Assembly: GCF_000690905.1 (NCBI RefSeq)
Contig: NZ_JMCL01000009.1
Span: 1 to 64,000 of the forward strand
DNA: 64,000 bases
DNA from: Pseudomonas sp. Ant30-3
GTDB taxonomy: Bacteria > Pseudomonadota > Gammaproteobacteria > Pseudomonadales > Pseudomonadaceae
Reading direction: 5' to 3'
Shown piece by piece: positions 29,209 through 40,016 of the stretch. Below the pieces are notes generated by a model. The model worked only from the letters and a program-made list of their open reading frames with translations. It was not told the DNA's origin and did not search any database. Each line of letters begins with the position of its first letter. Position 1 is the stretch's first letter. The translations under genes were made by a program, and so were the position numbers.

Positions 29209-30276
29209 TTAGCCTTGATTAAGCAGCTGACGCAAATCGATCACTGCAGCATTGGCCCGGGAAATGTAATTGGCCATGACCAGCGAGTGGTTAGCCAGCA
29301 CGCCAAAGCCGCTGCCGTTGAGAATCATAGGGCTCCAGACCGGTTCTTGCGACGCTTCCAGCTCACGAATGATCTGACGCACGCTGACCGTGGCGTTCTT
29401 CTTCGCCAGCACATCGGCGAAGTCGACTTCGATGGCGCGCAGCAAATGCGACAACGCCCAAGCTTGACCGCGCGCTTCGTAGAACACGTTGTCGATCTGC
29501 ATCCACGGGGTTTCGACGATTTCCTCGTCAACCTGCGGCACCTGGCCCGGCGCAACCACTTCGGTTTTCAGAGAAGTGTTCAGCTTGACCCGGCCAACGC
29601 TGGCGGAGAGCCGTTGCGACAGCGAACCCAAACGGGTGCCAACGTCGCCGAGCCAGTTGTTGAGGTTGTCGGCGCGCGCGTAAAACAGCGCGTTTTTCTG
29701 CGACGGATCGGACAGACGCGCCTGATAGCGACTCAGGGACTTGATGCCTTCCTGGTATTCGGACTCACTGGATGGCAGCACCCAGCTCTTGTTATCAAAG
29801 TTGAAACGTGGCTCGGCCTTGGCCAGATCACCATCCTCTGCCGACTGCGATTGCGAGCGGGCGAAGTCTTTACGCAAGGCGCGCGTCAAATCACGCACCT
29901 GGACCAGCACGCCATATTCCCAGCTCGGCGTATTGTCCATCCACAGGCCCGGCGGGAAACGGTCGTTGGAAATGTAACCGCCCGGCTTGGTCAGCAAGGT
30001 ATCGGCGACGGTCTTCAGCGTTTCGACCGTGGTGTAGCCGATGACCATCTGCTTGCCTTCACGTTCGGCCGCAACCTGGGCGTTTTGTTGAACCGGGAAC
30101 AGCGCCGGCTCCTGACTCCAGTACCAGCCGAGCGCGATGCTCACCAGCAGAAAAAGGCCGATCAGCGTGGCCAGCGCCCGGCTGAACAACAGGCCGCCGA
30201 CGTAACTGCGGGTGGCCGACTTTGGTTCGGCGGCACGTTCAGGCGCGCTGCCCGCGCGGTTCTTCCAGTCCAGCAT
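29209..30276 (-). CDS. DUF2333 membrane-anchored protein
   Basis: A 355-residue protein with one N-terminal transmembrane helix (ALATLIGLFLLVSIALGWYW, about 34-53). A large, probably periplasmic, helical domain follows, containing PSWEYGVLVQVRDL, NWLGDVGTRLGSLS and a C-terminal NHSLVMANYISRANAAVIDL. This matches the DUF2333 family of gammaproteobacteria (PA4842 in the syntenic block). Function unknown. First gene of the operon with the Nudix hydrolase and divergent from gcbA. Confidence 0.9.
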   Translation of the reverse strand: MLDWKNRAGSAPERAAEPKSATRSYVGGLLFSRALATLIGLFLLVSIALGWYWSQEPALFPVQQNAQVAAEREGKQMVIGYTTVETLKTVADTLLTKPGGYISNDRFPPGLWMDNTPSWEYGVLVQVRDLTRALRKDFARSQSQSAEDGDLAKAEPRFNFDNKSWVLPSSESEYQEGIKSLSRYQARLSDPSQKNALFYARADNLNNWLGDVGTRLGSLSQRLSASVGRVKLNTSLKTEVVAPGQVPQVDEEIVETPWMQIDNVFYEARGQAWALSHLLRAIEVDFADVLAKKNATVSVRQIIRELEASQEPVWSPMILNGSGFGVLANHSLVMANYISRANAAVIDLRQLLNQG

Positions 30277-30723
30277 GGCGGTATCCTTTCAATCACTTGA
30301 GTTCATCGGTTCGACCACAACCCTACGCCATCGTGCCTCGTTAAACGCGCATTAAATGTGCGCAACGCGCGCACGAATGCAGGCCGCGAACGCAACTATA
30401 GAGGAAGGGAAGCCCTTTGTAGCGCCTGGCGAAGGACTTGGGCAGATTCGGACGTCCGACTACGCAGCAGTCGTCAACTCCACAATGAGCTTTGCCTAAT
30501 ACAACGCATTCGCTGATTTTACGACTGCTTCGCAGCCGGACGCAGGCTCCGCCAGCTGCTACAGGTGTCGCTTCTAGCAGCGCGGCAGGTCCGACCGACC
30601 GGTCATAAACTGAATGACGTCGCCTCGCACTTAATTGACGGACGACACTGATGCTAATCGAAAGAGATGCTAGCATAGAGCCACCAGTCAATCTCAGCAT
30701 GCACCCTACCCAGTAGTCAGGAT
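30277..30723. other. Divergent intergenic region upstream of gcbA
   Basis: 447 bp without a gene. It contains a degenerate half-copy (about 30520-30570) of the TGTAGCAGCTG...CTGCGTCCGG repeat seen complete at 44462-44574. Otherwise it presumably holds the promoters of DUF2333 and gcbA. CGACCGACCGGTC near 30595 is a short palindromic stretch of unknown meaning. Confidence 0.45.
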
Positions 30724-32394
30724 ATGACCGAGCCAGAAGACCCCAGCCGTGAGCGCCTCAAGCACCACTTTGCCCAGCGGGTAATTCATCAGGCTCGTCA
30801 GATTCTTGAGATATGGCAGCGCCTGCAGCGCAGCGAATGGTCCAGCACCGATTCCTCCGAACTGAGCGAAGCCAACCTGCGCTTGCTGCGTTTCGCCGAG
30901 CGCTTCGAGCAGCCGGAACACAGCCAGCTGGCGCGGCTCATCGGCCAGTCGCTGGAAGCGATCGACGCCAATCGGGGGCGCCTGAACAGCGCGCTGATCA
31001 CTGAACTCAATCGCCTGATGCAGCGCCTGTCGCGCACCGGCCTGCGGCACGGCGATCAGCTGGAGCAAACGTTCCTGCCGCCACTGCGCAAGCCGGTCTA
31101 CGTAGTATTGCAAGATCACGAACGGGCCGAACGCCTGGCCAAGCAACTCGAATTCTTCGGCCTCAGCGCGCAGTCAATCGACAGCGTGTCGACGTTCCGC
31201 TCATCGATGGTCGAGCGACTGCCTGCGGCAATTGTCATGGACGTTGACTTCTGCGGCACCGGCGTCGGCCTGCAACTCGCCGCCGAAGCCCAGGTCGGAC
31301 TGGACGAACCTTTGCCCCTGCTGTTTTTCAGCCTGCTGGAAACTGACACCCCTACCCGCCTCGCCGCCGTGCGCGCCGGCGGTCAGGAATTCCTCACCGG
31401 CACCCTCGAAGCGTCTAGCCTGCTGGAAAAGATCGAAGTACTCACCTGCGTCGCCCAGTACGAACCTTATAAGGTGCTGATCATCGACGACTCGCGCGCG
31501 CAAGCCTTGCACACCGAGCGCCTGCTCAACAGCGCCGGAATTGTCACGCGGACGTTGATCGAGCCGATCCAGGCGATGGCCGAACTCGCCGATTTCCAGC
31601 CCGACCTGATCATTCTCGACATGTACATGCCGGCCTGCACCGGCACTGAGCTCGCCAAGGTCATCCGGCACAACGATCGTTATGTCAGCGTGCCAATCAT
31701 TTATCTGTCGGCCGAAGACGATCTGGACAAGCAGCTCGATGCCATGAGCGAAGGCGGCGACGACTTCCTGACCAAACCGATCAAGCCCCGCCACTTGATC
31801 ACCACGGTGCGCAACCGTGCGGCGCGGGCGCGCAACCTGAAAGCGCGAATGGTCCGGGACAGCCTGACCGGTTTGTACAACCACACACACATCCTGCAAC
31901 TGCTCGAAGACTGCAGCTTCCGCTCGCGCCGCGAAGGCAAGCCGCTGAGTTTTGCGATGCTCGATATCGACCACTTCAAACGGGTCAACGACAGCCACGG
32001 CCACCCCATGGGCGATCGCGTGATCAAAAGCCTGGCGCTGTTCCTCAAACAGCGTTTGCGCAAGACCGACTACATTGGCCGTTACGGTGGCGAAGAGTTC
32101 GCCATCGTCATGCCCGACACCGATATCGAAGCGGCCTATAACGTTCTGGACGAGATCCGTCAGCGCTTCGCCGAAATTCATTACCCGGCCCAGCCGCAGG
32201 ATCTCTGGTGCACTTTCAGCGCCGGCGTCGTCGAGCTGAATGACGCCTCCGACGGCCTGATGATGGCCAGTCTGGCTGACGAAGCGCTGTACCGCGCCAA
32301 GCATGCCGGGCGTAACCGTATCCACGCCGCGCAGGCATCAAAGCAAAATGCCACCTTTTCATCGGAATCGACCCGTTCGGTCATAACGCTGTAA
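30724..32394 (+). CDS. gcbA: Response regulator diguanylate cyclase GcbA
   Basis: A 556-residue c-di-GMP synthase. An N-terminal helical segment (1-115) is followed by a degenerate receiver (about 120-240; no acidic pair in VYVVLQD, no switch Lys). A complete receiver follows (VLIIDDS, phospho-Asp in LIILDMYMP, Lys in FLTKPI). The C-terminal GGDEF domain has GGEEF (455-459) and the inhibitory I-site RKTD (446-449). It should be an active, product-inhibited cyclase. Syntenic with PA4843; in P. fluorescens GcbA promotes surface attachment. It lies 52 bp before ctpL. Confidence 0.93.
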   Translation: MTEPEDPSRERLKHHFAQRVIHQARQILEIWQRLQRSEWSSTDSSELSEANLRLLRFAERFEQPEHSQLARLIGQSLEAIDANRGRLNSALITELNRLMQRLSRTGLRHGDQLEQTFLPPLRKPVYVVLQDHERAERLAKQLEFFGLSAQSIDSVSTFRSSMVERLPAAIVMDVDFCGTGVGLQLAAEAQVGLDEPLPLLFFSLLETDTPTRLAAVRAGGQEFLTGTLEASSLLEKIEVLTCVAQYEPYKVLIIDDSRAQALHTERLLNSAGIVTRTLIEPIQAMAELADFQPDLIILDMYMPACTGTELAKVIRHNDRYVSVPIIYLSAEDDLDKQLDAMSEGGDDFLTKPIKPRHLITTVRNRAARARNLKARMVRDSLTGLYNHTHILQLLEDCSFRSRREGKPLSFAMLDIDHFKRVNDSHGHPMGDRVIKSLALFLKQRLRKTDYIGRYGGEEFAIVMPDTDIEAAYNVLDEIRQRFAEIHYPAQPQDLWCTFSAGVVELNDASDGLMMASLADEALYRAKHAGRNRIHAAQASKQNATFSSESTRSVITL

Positions 32395-32446
32395 TAGAAA
32401 CGCAATAACTTCAGGCGCTTACCATTCTGCCGTTGGTAGTCCCGCA

Positions 32447-34393
32447 ATGCGCCTGAAGCTGCTGACCAATTTCAACACCCTCCTTTTAGTCGCCGTTTGC
32501 ATAGCGCTCGGCGCTACGCTCTGGTGGTCGCAAAAAGCCCTGGAACGCCCCTATCTGTTGATGGAGCGTTACCTGGGGTTGTCCCAGCAATTTCAAAATG
32601 AAGTGGCGCGCAGCATTGGCGACTACCTTGCCAGCGGCGACGCCTTGCGGTTAAGCAGCGCCAGCCAGGCCATCGACGCCTTGCAAAAGGAATTGGCCGA
32701 CTTGCCGCCAGCCTTGGCCGACACCTTGCGCCCGAGCCTCTCGGACCTCGACGAATTCAGCAAAACCGACTTGCTGGCCGCCGGCAAGCTGGCCGGCGAT
32801 CCGCAGGCACTGCTATTGCAGGCCGAACGCGAGCTTGGCGCCAGCCTCGATCAACTCAGCCAATACGCCAGCGGCAACCCTGGCTGGCTGACGCCTTTGC
32901 TCAACGCTTCGCAGCACCTGGGCAAACTGTCGCTGGCGCGAGACAAACTGGTCAGCAGCGGCCGCAGTGAACTGGCCGCCGATGTCGAGCGCGAAGTCAG
33001 CAACATCCGCACCCAGGCCGACCTCATCGACGCCTTGCCATTGCTCGGTGTGACCAGCAGCACTGAATCGAACACCGACGATTTCGCTGCAATGATGGGC
33101 CTGGAAACCACCGAAAAAGCCGCCGCCGAAGATGCTGGTGTCGCACTCAAACGTGAACTCACCAGCCTGCTGACACGCTACCCCGCCGAACTGGCGCGCA
33201 CCCGTGAACAGATCCAGAAACGCGCCGACCTCAGCGCGGCGACACACCTGAAGATCACCGCAGTGCAACAGGCGATTGCCGGTCTCGAACCTGTCGTTCG
33301 TGCCCAGCACGGGGAGATTCAGAGTGAAGTGCGGCTGATGCAAGGCGTGATGATCGGGTTGATCCTGCTGATCGCGCTGCTCATCGACACCTTGCAGCGA
33401 CGTCTGGCACGGACGCTGACCAACCTTGCGCCGGCACTGTCGACCTGGGCCGAAGGTGATTTCAGTCAGGACATTGAACTGGGCAAAACCAACCGAGAAC
33501 TGCATGACATTCAAGCGTCGCTCAACCGCTTGCGCGCCTACCTGGTGGATCTGGTCGGGACCATTCGCTTGAACGCCGAGCAGGTCGCCGGGAGCAGTCG
33601 AACGCTGGCCGACCTGAGCAGTGATTTGCACAGCGGCGCCGAACATCAGGCCGGTGATACGGCGCTGATCCGCGATTCTCTCAGCGAGCTGGAAGCTACC
33701 ATTCAGCAAGTGGCCGGCGATGCCAGTCAGGCTGCCGATGCCAGTCGCAATGCCGGGATGGCGGTCGAGCACGGTCAGAAAGTCATCGGTTTGAGCCTGA
33801 CCGGGCTGCATGCGCTGGTGGGTGAAGTGCAAGGCAACGCGAAGATGATTGAACACCTGGCCGAGGAATCGGCCACGATCGGTGGGGTGTTGACGGTGAT
33901 TCGCTCGATCGCCGATCAGACCAATCTGCTGGCCTTGAACGCAGCCATTGAAGCGGCCCGCGCCGGCGAAATGGGTCGCGGTTTCGCCGTGGTCGCCGAA
34001 GAAGTGCGCTCACTGGCGCAGCGCACGGCGGGTGCCACGGCAGAGATTCAAAACCTGATTGCCGGCCTGCAGTCTGCGGCGCGGCAGTCGGTGGAAGGCA
34101 TGCGCGCGCAGGTCGAACACGCTGAAGCGACAGCCAGTCAGGCTCAGGCCGCTGACGGCGCGCTGGATAAAATCGTCGGCGCGATCCAGACCATTGCCGA
34201 CACTGCGGTGCGCATCGCCGATGTCACCGCCCAGCAGAGCGGCGCGGTCAGCGAAATCCGCGATCACAGTGAGCGAATTCACCAGTTGGGTGGGGATAAC
34301 CTGCTGCGCATTGGCGAAGGGCGTGAACAGGGCGAGCATTTGCTGGTGTTGGGCGGGAGACTGCACACGGCAGTCCAGGCTTTCCGCGTCTGA
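32447..34393 (+). CDS. ctpL: Methyl-accepting chemotaxis protein CtpL-like
   Basis: A 648-residue chemoreceptor with TM1 (about 9-27) and a long all-helical periplasmic domain (about 30-300). TM2 ([19 protein letters not shown], about 300), HAMP and the conserved signalling tip [19 protein letters not shown] complete it. The helical sensor rather than Cache matches CtpL, the low-phosphate taxis receptor of P. aeruginosa (PA4844, same gene order). In that species it works with the phosphate-binding protein PstS. No clear Pho box was seen in the 52-bp gap upstream, so it may be read from the gcbA promoter. Confidence 0.9.
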   Translation: MRLKLLTNFNTLLLVAVCIALGATLWWSQKALERPYLLMERYLGLSQQFQNEVARSIGDYLASGDALRLSSASQAIDALQKELADLPPALADTLRPSLSDLDEFSKTDLLAAGKLAGDPQALLLQAERELGASLDQLSQYASGNPGWLTPLLNASQHLGKLSLARDKLVSSGRSELAADVEREVSNIRTQADLIDALPLLGVTSSTESNTDDFAAMMGLETTEKAAAEDAGVALKRELTSLLTRYPAELARTREQIQKRADLSAATHLKITAVQQAIAGLEPVVRAQHGEIQSEVRLMQGVMIGLILLIALLIDTLQRRLARTLTNLAPALSTWAEGDFSQDIELGKTNRELHDIQASLNRLRAYLVDLVGTIRLNAEQVAGSSRTLADLSSDLHSGAEHQAGDTALIRDSLSELEATIQQVAGDASQAADASRNAGMAVEHGQKVIGLSLTGLHALVGEVQGNAKMIEHLAEESATIGGVLTVIRSIADQTNLLALNAAIEAARAGEMGRGFAVVAEEVRSLAQRTAGATAEIQNLIAGLQSAARQSVEGMRAQVEHAEATASQAQAADGALDKIVGAIQTIADTAVRIADVTAQQSGAVSEIRDHSERIHQLGGDNLLRIGEGREQGEHLLVLGGRLHTAVQAFRV

Positions 34394-34413
34394 TAGAAAC
34401 AACCTGCCCCCCC

Positions 34414-34522
34414 TGTAGGAGCTGCCGAAGGCTGCGATCTTTTGATTGTACTTCTGACGGCAACTCATGAGACATCGCCAAAGATCAAGATCAAAAGATC
34501 GCAGCCTTCGGCAGCTCCTGCA
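34414..34522. repeat. REP-type inverted repeat
   Basis: Perfectly matching outer arms (TGTAGGAGCTGCCGAAGGCT... and its complement, about 33 bases, with one G/A-type mismatch at the tip) enclose about 40 bases between ctpL and dsbD. Same family as 5006-5075. Confidence 0.83.
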
Positions 34523-34584
34523 CGGGTCGGCGTCGTAAGGCACTCTCAGCTATCATGCCCTCACTTTCGATACGCGAGATTGTC

Positions 34585-36321
34585 ATGCGCCGTTTGCTCT
34601 GTCTGTTGTTGCTCGTGCTCGCCCTGCCGGTCAGCGCCGCCGGTTTGCTGGATAGCCGGCCCAGCGCCACGCTGGGTTCGATCAACAACAGCGCCGACTT
34701 CCTGCCGGTGCGCGAAGCCTTTCAACTGAGCCTGGTCGAAGCCACGCCGCAATCGATCAAGCTGCGTTTCGTCGCCGCCGAGGGTTACTACCTCTACCGA
34801 CACCGCCTGCAGTTTCGCAGCGACCCGGCGGACGTCACACTCGGCCCGGCGCAACTGCCCAAGGGCGAACAGAAACACGACGAGTACTTCGGCGATGTCG
34901 AGGTTTACCACGGGATTCTCGAGGTCGAACTGCCGCGCACCGACCCCCGCGCCTTCACCCTCGTGGTGGGCTATCAAGGCTGCGCCGACAAAGGCCTGTG
35001 CTATCCGCCGGAAACCCAACGCCTGAGCATCGATGGCGGCAGCACGTCCGCCGCCTGGAGCTGGAAGCAACTGGCGCTGTTCTTTCTTGCCGGCCTCGGG
35101 CTGACGTTCACGCCCTGCGTGCTGCCGATGCTGCCGATCCTGTCCGGCGTGGTGTTGCGCGGCCAGGTCGGTGGCTGGCGGGGCTTCAATCTCTCGCTCG
35201 CCTACGTGCTGCCAATGGCTGCCTGCTTCGCCCTGCTCGGCGCGCTGATGGGCATGTTCGGCGCACAACTGAATCTGCAGGCGCGTCTGCAATCGGTCTG
35301 GGTGCTGGTGCCGTTCGCATTGTTTTTCGCGGTGTTTGCCTTGGCCATGTTTGGCGTCTTCGAACTCAAGCTGCCGCAGGCGATCAGCAGCCGGCTGGAC
35401 CGAATCGCCGGCCGCACCGAAGGCGGCTCGTTGTGGGGCGCGGCGGTGCTCGGCGTGGTGTCGAGCCTGCTGGTTTCACCTTGCGTGTCCGCTCCGCTGG
35501 CCGGCGCGCTGCTGTACATCAGCGCCAGCGGCGACGCCGTGGGTGGCGGGCTCAAATTGTTCATGCTCGGTCTCGGCATGGGCGCGCCGTTGTTGTTGGT
35601 AGCCACCGGTGGCGCGGCATGGTTACCCAAAAGCGGACCGTGGCTGGTGTATGTAAAAAACGCGATCGGCGTATTGCTGCTGGGCCTGGCAATCGGCTTG
35701 CTCAGCCGCGTCGTGCCCGGGCAGATCACCTTGCTGCTGATCGGCTTGCTGACCGCTGGCGTCGGTTTATTCCTGGGCGCGCTGGAGTTCGTTTACAAAC
35801 CACCGCGCAAACGTCTCGGCCAATTGCTGGGGATGTTTCTGCTGTTTTACGCGTTGGCATGCTGGTACGGCGCGTTCAGTGGCCAGACCGACCCGTTCAG
35901 TCCGATTGCTCAGCCGCGCACGATTGCGGGGACCGAACCTGCACAAAATGCCGATGTCTGGCAGACCATCACCACCCCGGCCGAGCTGGATCAAGTGCTC
36001 GCCGAGGCGAAAAACTCCGCGACCCCGCTGCTGCTCGACTGGTACGCCGACTGGTGCATCAGTTGCAAAGTGATCGAAAAACAAGTGTTCACTGATGCCA
36101 ACGTCGTTGAACGTCTCCAAGGCTATCGACTGATCCGCTTCGATATGACCGCGAGTAACGCTGAACAACGCGTCCTGCTCGACCGTTACAAGCTGTTCGG
36201 CCCTCCCGCGCTAATGTTCTTCGGCAAGGATGGCGCAGAGCAGGTCGATGTGCGGGTGATCGGCGAGATCAATGCCGCGGACTTCGCCGAACGCGTCGCC
36301 AAGGCGAATGACCGGAATTAG
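34585..36321 (+). CDS. dsbD: Thiol:disulfide interchange protein DsbD (DipZ)
   Basis: A 578-residue electron conduit that keeps periplasmic thiol proteins reduced. Signal peptide (LLCLLLLVLALPVSAAG), then the alpha domain with GCADKGLCYPP. The eight-helix beta domain carries TPCVLPM and SPCVSAP. The C-terminal thioredoxin-like gamma domain has WCISCK. All three cysteine pairs are present, so it should be functional, taking electrons from cytosolic thioredoxin. The ATG at 34585 begins the signal peptide; an upstream in-frame start is less likely. Syntenic with dipZ (PA4845). Confidence 0.95.
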   Translation: MRRLLCLLLLVLALPVSAAGLLDSRPSATLGSINNSADFLPVREAFQLSLVEATPQSIKLRFVAAEGYYLYRHRLQFRSDPADVTLGPAQLPKGEQKHDEYFGDVEVYHGILEVELPRTDPRAFTLVVGYQGCADKGLCYPPETQRLSIDGGSTSAAWSWKQLALFFLAGLGLTFTPCVLPMLPILSGVVLRGQVGGWRGFNLSLAYVLPMAACFALLGALMGMFGAQLNLQARLQSVWVLVPFALFFAVFALAMFGVFELKLPQAISSRLDRIAGRTEGGSLWGAAVLGVVSSLLVSPCVSAPLAGALLYISASGDAVGGGLKLFMLGLGMGAPLLLVATGGAAWLPKSGPWLVYVKNAIGVLLLGLAIGLLSRVVPGQITLLLIGLLTAGVGLFLGALEFVYKPPRKRLGQLLGMFLLFYALACWYGAFSGQTDPFSPIAQPRTIAGTEPAQNADVWQTITTPAELDQVLAEAKNSATPLLLDWYADWCISCKVIEKQVFTDANVVERLQGYRLIRFDMTASNAEQRVLLDRYKLFGPPALMFFGKDGAEQVDVRVIGEINAADFAERVAKANDRN

Positions 36322-36452
36322 CAAGGCGGTCACAAATTTCGCGCAATCATCGGCCATCGTGCTGGCTATTGCATAGAACTGGACAGTCACAAAGGCTTTG
36401 CGGCATAGTCGCCGGGTTCTGACAAATGCCCACAGATAACAAGGAACAGCAG

Positions 36453-36905
36453 ATGGCAACGCTACTGGTTCTGCACGGACCCAACCTGAACTTGCTTGGC
36501 ACCCGCGAGCCGGGCACCTACGGCGCCACCACACTGGCGCAGATCAACCAGGACCTGGAACGCCGTGCACGTGACGCCGGCCACCATTTGCTACACCTGC
36601 AAAGCAATGCCGAGTACGAATTGATCGACCGCATCCACGCTGCACGCAGCGAAGGTGTGGACTTCATTCTGATCAACCCGGCGGCTTTTACGCACACAAG
36701 CGTTGCATTACGTGACGCGCTGCTGGCGGTGAGCATCCCATTCATCGAAGTGCATTTGTCAAACGTGCACAAACGCGAACCTTTCCGCCATCACTCTTAC
36801 TTCTCCGACGTAGCGGTGGGAGTGATCTGCGGCCTTGGCGCCAGCGGTTATCGACTGGCCCTGGAGGCCGCACTAGAGCAGCTTGAAAGACAGGCAACCG
36901 CTTGA
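36453..36905 (+). CDS. aroQ: Type II 3-dehydroquinate dehydratase
   Basis: A 150-residue dodecameric flavodoxin-like enzyme converting 3-dehydroquinate to 3-dehydroshikimate (shikimate pathway). Motifs: [16 protein letters not shown] with the catalytic Tyr and Arg, [11 protein letters not shown], and [19 protein letters not shown]. The ATG at 36453 (AAGGA upstream) gives the standard family length; an in-frame ATG nine codons earlier is less likely. It precedes accB by 48 bp, the same order as in PAO1. Confidence 0.96.
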   Translation: MATLLVLHGPNLNLLGTREPGTYGATTLAQINQDLERRARDAGHHLLHLQSNAEYELIDRIHAARSEGVDFILINPAAFTHTSVALRDALLAVSIPFIEVHLSNVHKREPFRHHSYFSDVAVGVICGLGASGYRLALEAALEQLERQATA

Positions 36906-36953
36906 ACAACAAGCGTTGAACGCCCCTGACCGACCCTTGGGAGTTGATGATTC

Positions 36954-37415
36954 ATGGATATCCGTAAAGTTAAGAAACTGATCGAATTGCTGGAAGAGTC
37001 CGGCATCGACGAGCTCGAGATCAAGGAAGGCGAAGAGTCCGTACGTATCAGTCGTCACAGCAAGACCCCAGCTCAGCAGTACTACGCACCGGCTCCAATG
37101 CACGCGCCGGCCCCTGCGCCTGTTGCTGCCGCTCCGGTTGCCGCCGCTGCACCGGCTGCTCCGTCCGCCCCGGTTCTGAACGGCACCGTTGCCCGTTCGC
37201 CGATGGTCGGCACCTTCTATCGCAAATCTTCGCCAAGCTCGCCTTCCTTCGTTGAAGTCGGCCAGACCGTGAAGAAAGGCGACACCCTGTGCATCGTTGA
37301 AGCGATGAAGATGATGAACCACATCGAAGCTGAAACCAGCGGTGTGATCGAATCCATCCTCGTCGAAGACGGCCAGCCGGTTGAGTACGACCAACCGCTG
37401 TTCACCATCGTTTGA
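36954..37415 (+). CDS. accB: Biotin carboxyl carrier protein of acetyl-CoA carboxylase
   Basis: A 153-residue BCCP subunit. The N-terminal part (1-40) interacts with AccC. An Ala/Pro-rich flexible linker follows (about 43-75), then the biotinyl domain with the biotinylated lysine K119 in VEAMKMMN. It carries carboxybiotin between AccC and AccAD in malonyl-CoA synthesis. GGGAG lies upstream. It is 17 bp before accC and cotranscribed with it. Confidence 0.97.
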   Translation: MDIRKVKKLIELLEESGIDELEIKEGEESVRISRHSKTPAQQYYAPAPMHAPAPAPVAAAPVAAAAPAAPSAPVLNGTVARSPMVGTFYRKSSPSSPSFVEVGQTVKKGDTLCIVEAMKMMNHIEAETSGVIESILVEDGQPVEYDQPLFTIV

Positions 37416-37432
37416 ACCGCGGAGAAACTTTG

Positions 37433-38791
37433 ATGACTGCGAAGTTGGAAAAAGTTCTGATCGCCAACCGCGGTGAGATCGCACTGCGGATTCTGCGTGC
37501 CTGCAAAGAGATGGGCATCAAGACCGTCGCCGTTTACTCCAAGGCTGACAAAGAGCTGATGCACCTGGGCCTGGCAGACGAATCCGTCTGCATCGGTCCG
37601 GCCTCGGCCACCCACTCCTACCTGCACATTCCGGCAATCATCGCCGCGGCTGAAGTGACCGGCGCAACCGCCATTCACCCAGGCTACGGTTTCCTCGCGG
37701 AAAACGCTGATTTCGCTGAACAGGTCGAGAACTCCGGCTTTGCCTTCATCGGTCCGAAAGCCGACACCATTCGCCTGATGGGCGATAAGGTCTCGGCCAA
37801 ACACGCCATGATTGCTGCCGGTGTGCCAACCGTTCCGGGCTCCGACGGCCCGCTGCCGGAAGACGAAGAAACCGCTCTGCGCATCGGTCGCGAAGTCGGT
37901 TACCCGGTGATCATCAAGGCCGCTGGCGGCGGCGGTGGTCGCGGCATGCGCGTTGTGCATAAAGAAGAAGACCTGATCTCCTTCGCGAAACTGACCCGTA
38001 CTGAAGCTGGCGCGGCGTTCGGCAACCCGATGGTCTATCTGGAAAAATTCCTGACCAACCCACGTCACGTGGAAGTCCAGGTACTTTCCGATGGCCAGGG
38101 CCAGGCGATTCACCTCGGCGACCGTGACTGCTCGCTGCAGCGTCGTCACCAGAAGGTTCTTGAAGAAGCGCCAGCACCGGGCATCGACGAGAAGGCTCGT
38201 CAGGAAGTCCTCGCGCGCTGCGTCAAGGCGTGCATCGACATCAACTACCGTGGCGCGGGCACTTTCGAGTTCCTGTATGAGAACGGCGCGTTCTATTTCA
38301 TCGAAATGAACACCCGCGTTCAGGTTGAGCACCCGGTTTCGGAAATGGTCACCGGTATCGACATCGTCAAGGAGATGCTCAGCATCGCCGCTGGCAACAA
38401 ACTGTCGTACACCCAGGAGGACGTGGTTATTCGCGGTCACTCGCTGGAATGCCGAATCAACGCCGAAGACCCGAAAACCTTCATGCCGAGCCCAGGCACG
38501 GTCAAGCATTTCCACGCTCCAGGCGGCAACGGCGTTCGCGTCGATTCGCACCTGTACAGTGGCTATGCGGTTCCGCCTAACTACGATTCGTTGATCGGCA
38601 AGCTGATCACCTACGGCGCAACCCGTGACGAAGCGTTGGCGCGTATGCGCAATGCGCTGGACGAAATCGTTGTCGACGGGATCAAGACCAACATCCCGCT
38701 GCACCGCGACCTGGTCCGCGATGAAGGCTTCTGCAAAGGTGGTATCAACATCCACTACCTGGAACACAAGCTGGCGGGCGACAAGCACTAA
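37433..38791 (+). CDS. accC: Biotin carboxylase subunit of acetyl-CoA carboxylase
   Basis: A 452-residue ATP-grasp enzyme that carboxylates biotin on AccB. Motifs: [17 protein letters not shown] at the N-terminus, the Gly-rich lid [26 protein letters not shown], and [15 protein letters not shown]. The ATG at 37433 overlaps no other gene and follows GGAGA. A strong UUCG-tetraloop terminator follows the stop, ending the accBC operon. Confidence 0.97.
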   Translation: MTAKLEKVLIANRGEIALRILRACKEMGIKTVAVYSKADKELMHLGLADESVCIGPASATHSYLHIPAIIAAAEVTGATAIHPGYGFLAENADFAEQVENSGFAFIGPKADTIRLMGDKVSAKHAMIAAGVPTVPGSDGPLPEDEETALRIGREVGYPVIIKAAGGGGGRGMRVVHKEEDLISFAKLTRTEAGAAFGNPMVYLEKFLTNPRHVEVQVLSDGQGQAIHLGDRDCSLQRRHQKVLEEAPAPGIDEKARQEVLARCVKACIDINYRGAGTFEFLYENGAFYFIEMNTRVQVEHPVSEMVTGIDIVKEMLSIAAGNKLSYTQEDVVIRGHSLECRINAEDPKTFMPSPGTVKHFHAPGGNGVRVDSHLYSGYAVPPNYDSLIGKLITYGATRDEALARMRNALDEIVVDGIKTNIPLHRDLVRDEGFCKGGINIHYLEHKLAGDKH

Positions 38792-38809
38792 GCTTTTAGC
38801 CTGATCAAT

Positions 38810-38836
38810 AAAGCCGCCTTCGGGCGGCTTTGTTGT
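38810..38836 (+). terminator. Rho-independent terminator of accBC
   Basis: Nine-bp stem AAAGCCGCC/GGCGGCTTT with a TTCG tetraloop (38810-38831), followed by TGTTGTTTC. Textbook structure 19 bases after the accC stop. Confidence 0.92.
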
Positions 38837-38857
38837 TTCTGCAGACTTTACAAACCC

Positions 38858-38992
38858 TGTGGCGAGGGGATTCATCCCCGTTGGGCTGCGCAGCAGTCGT
38901 GATAAAGCGACTTTTTTATGGTTCAGGGACGTGTCGGAGGACAGCTTTCAGGCCTGCTGCGCAGGCCAACGGGGATGAATCCCCTCACCACA
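38858..38992. repeat. Long inverted repeat, TGTGGCGAGGGGAT family
   Basis: Outer arms TGTGGCGAGGGGATTCATCC and the near-complement ending ...CCCTCACCACA, with an inner pair CTGCGCAGCAG/CTGCTGCGCAG, spaced by about 60 AT-richer bases. Same family as 16812-16905 but longer. Confidence 0.84.
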
Positions 38993-39107
38993 GTTATTCA
39001 CCTCGCCTCCCTGGCAACCCTGTCGTCTTCTGCCGCGCGCTCGCGTAAACTTGCGCGCTTATCGCGGCCCGCCAGGCTGCAATCAATATTTTTCAAAGGT
39101 GCCCGCC

Positions 39108-39986
39108 ATGCCTTGGCTGCAAGTCCGTCTCGCCATCAGCCCAGAACAAGCCGAAACCTACGAAGACGCCTTCCTTGAAGTGGGCGCTGTGTCGGTGACC
39201 TTCATGGACGCCGAAGATCAGCCGATCTTCGAACCGGAACTCAACACCACCCCACTGTGGTCGCACACCCACTTGCTGGCTTTGTTCGAAGGTGGCACCG
39301 AGGCCACCAGCGTGCTGGCCCATCTGGAGTTGCTGACCGGCAGTCCGCTGCCAGAACATCACAGCGAGATCATCGAAGACCAGGACTGGGAGCGCAGCTG
39401 GATGGACGGTTTCCAGCCGATGCGTTTCGGTCAGCGCCTGTGGATCGTACCGAGCTGGCACGCCGCGCCGGAACCGGACGCCGTGAATCTGCTGCTCGAC
39501 CCGGGCCTGGCGTTCGGCACCGGCACGCACCCGACCACGGCGCTGTGCCTGGAATGGCTTGACGGTCAGGACCTGAAGGACTGCAACGTCCTCGACTTCG
39601 GTTGTGGCTCGGGGATTCTGGCGATTGCCGCCCTGTTGTTGGGCGCCAAAGAAGCTGTCGGCACCGACATCGACGTGCAGGCGCTGGAAGCGTCGCGCGA
39701 CAACGCCGGGCGCAACAACATCGCCGAAGCGCTGTTCCCGCTGTATTTGCCTGAGGACCTGCCGCAGGTTCAGGCCGACGTGCTGGTGGCCAACATCCTC
39801 GCCGGCCCGCTGGTATCGCTGGCGCCGCAACTCTCCAGCCTGGTCAAGCCTGGCGGCCGTCTCGCGCTTTCGGGCATCCTCGCTGAACAGGGCGACGAAG
39901 TAGCCGCCGCTTATGCGCAGGACTTTGATCTGGACCCGATTGCCAATCGCGATGGCTGGGTGCGCATCACCGGCCGTCGGCGCTAG
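39108..39986 (+). CDS. prmA: Ribosomal protein L11 methyltransferase PrmA
   Basis: A 292-residue SAM-dependent enzyme that trimethylates L11. N-terminal substrate domain (1-60), then [14 protein letters not shown], the SAM motif [15 protein letters not shown] and VANILAGPL. The ATG at 39108 (AAAGGTG upstream) begins [10 protein letters not shown], the family start; the open frame extends further upstream only by chance. Syntenic with PAO1 prmA. Confidence 0.96.
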   Translation: MPWLQVRLAISPEQAETYEDAFLEVGAVSVTFMDAEDQPIFEPELNTTPLWSHTHLLALFEGGTEATSVLAHLELLTGSPLPEHHSEIIEDQDWERSWMDGFQPMRFGQRLWIVPSWHAAPEPDAVNLLLDPGLAFGTGTHPTTALCLEWLDGQDLKDCNVLDFGCGSGILAIAALLLGAKEAVGTDIDVQALEASRDNAGRNNIAEALFPLYLPEDLPQVQADVLVANILAGPLVSLAPQLSSLVKPGGRLALSGILAEQGDEVAAAYAQDFDLDPIANRDGWVRITGRRR

Positions 39987-40016
39987 AATGAGCCTCTGCA
40001 CAAACCGGATCGCCGC

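Noticed and set aside
37217..38875. A 552-codon open frame antisense to accC
   Set aside because: It lies opposite a certain gene in GC-rich DNA, has no ribosome site and no recognisable domain. Similar antisense frames occur opposite speA (26460-27782), purH (43253-44479), purD (44609-45943), prmA (39093-40382) and the 3986-4999 oxidoreductase.
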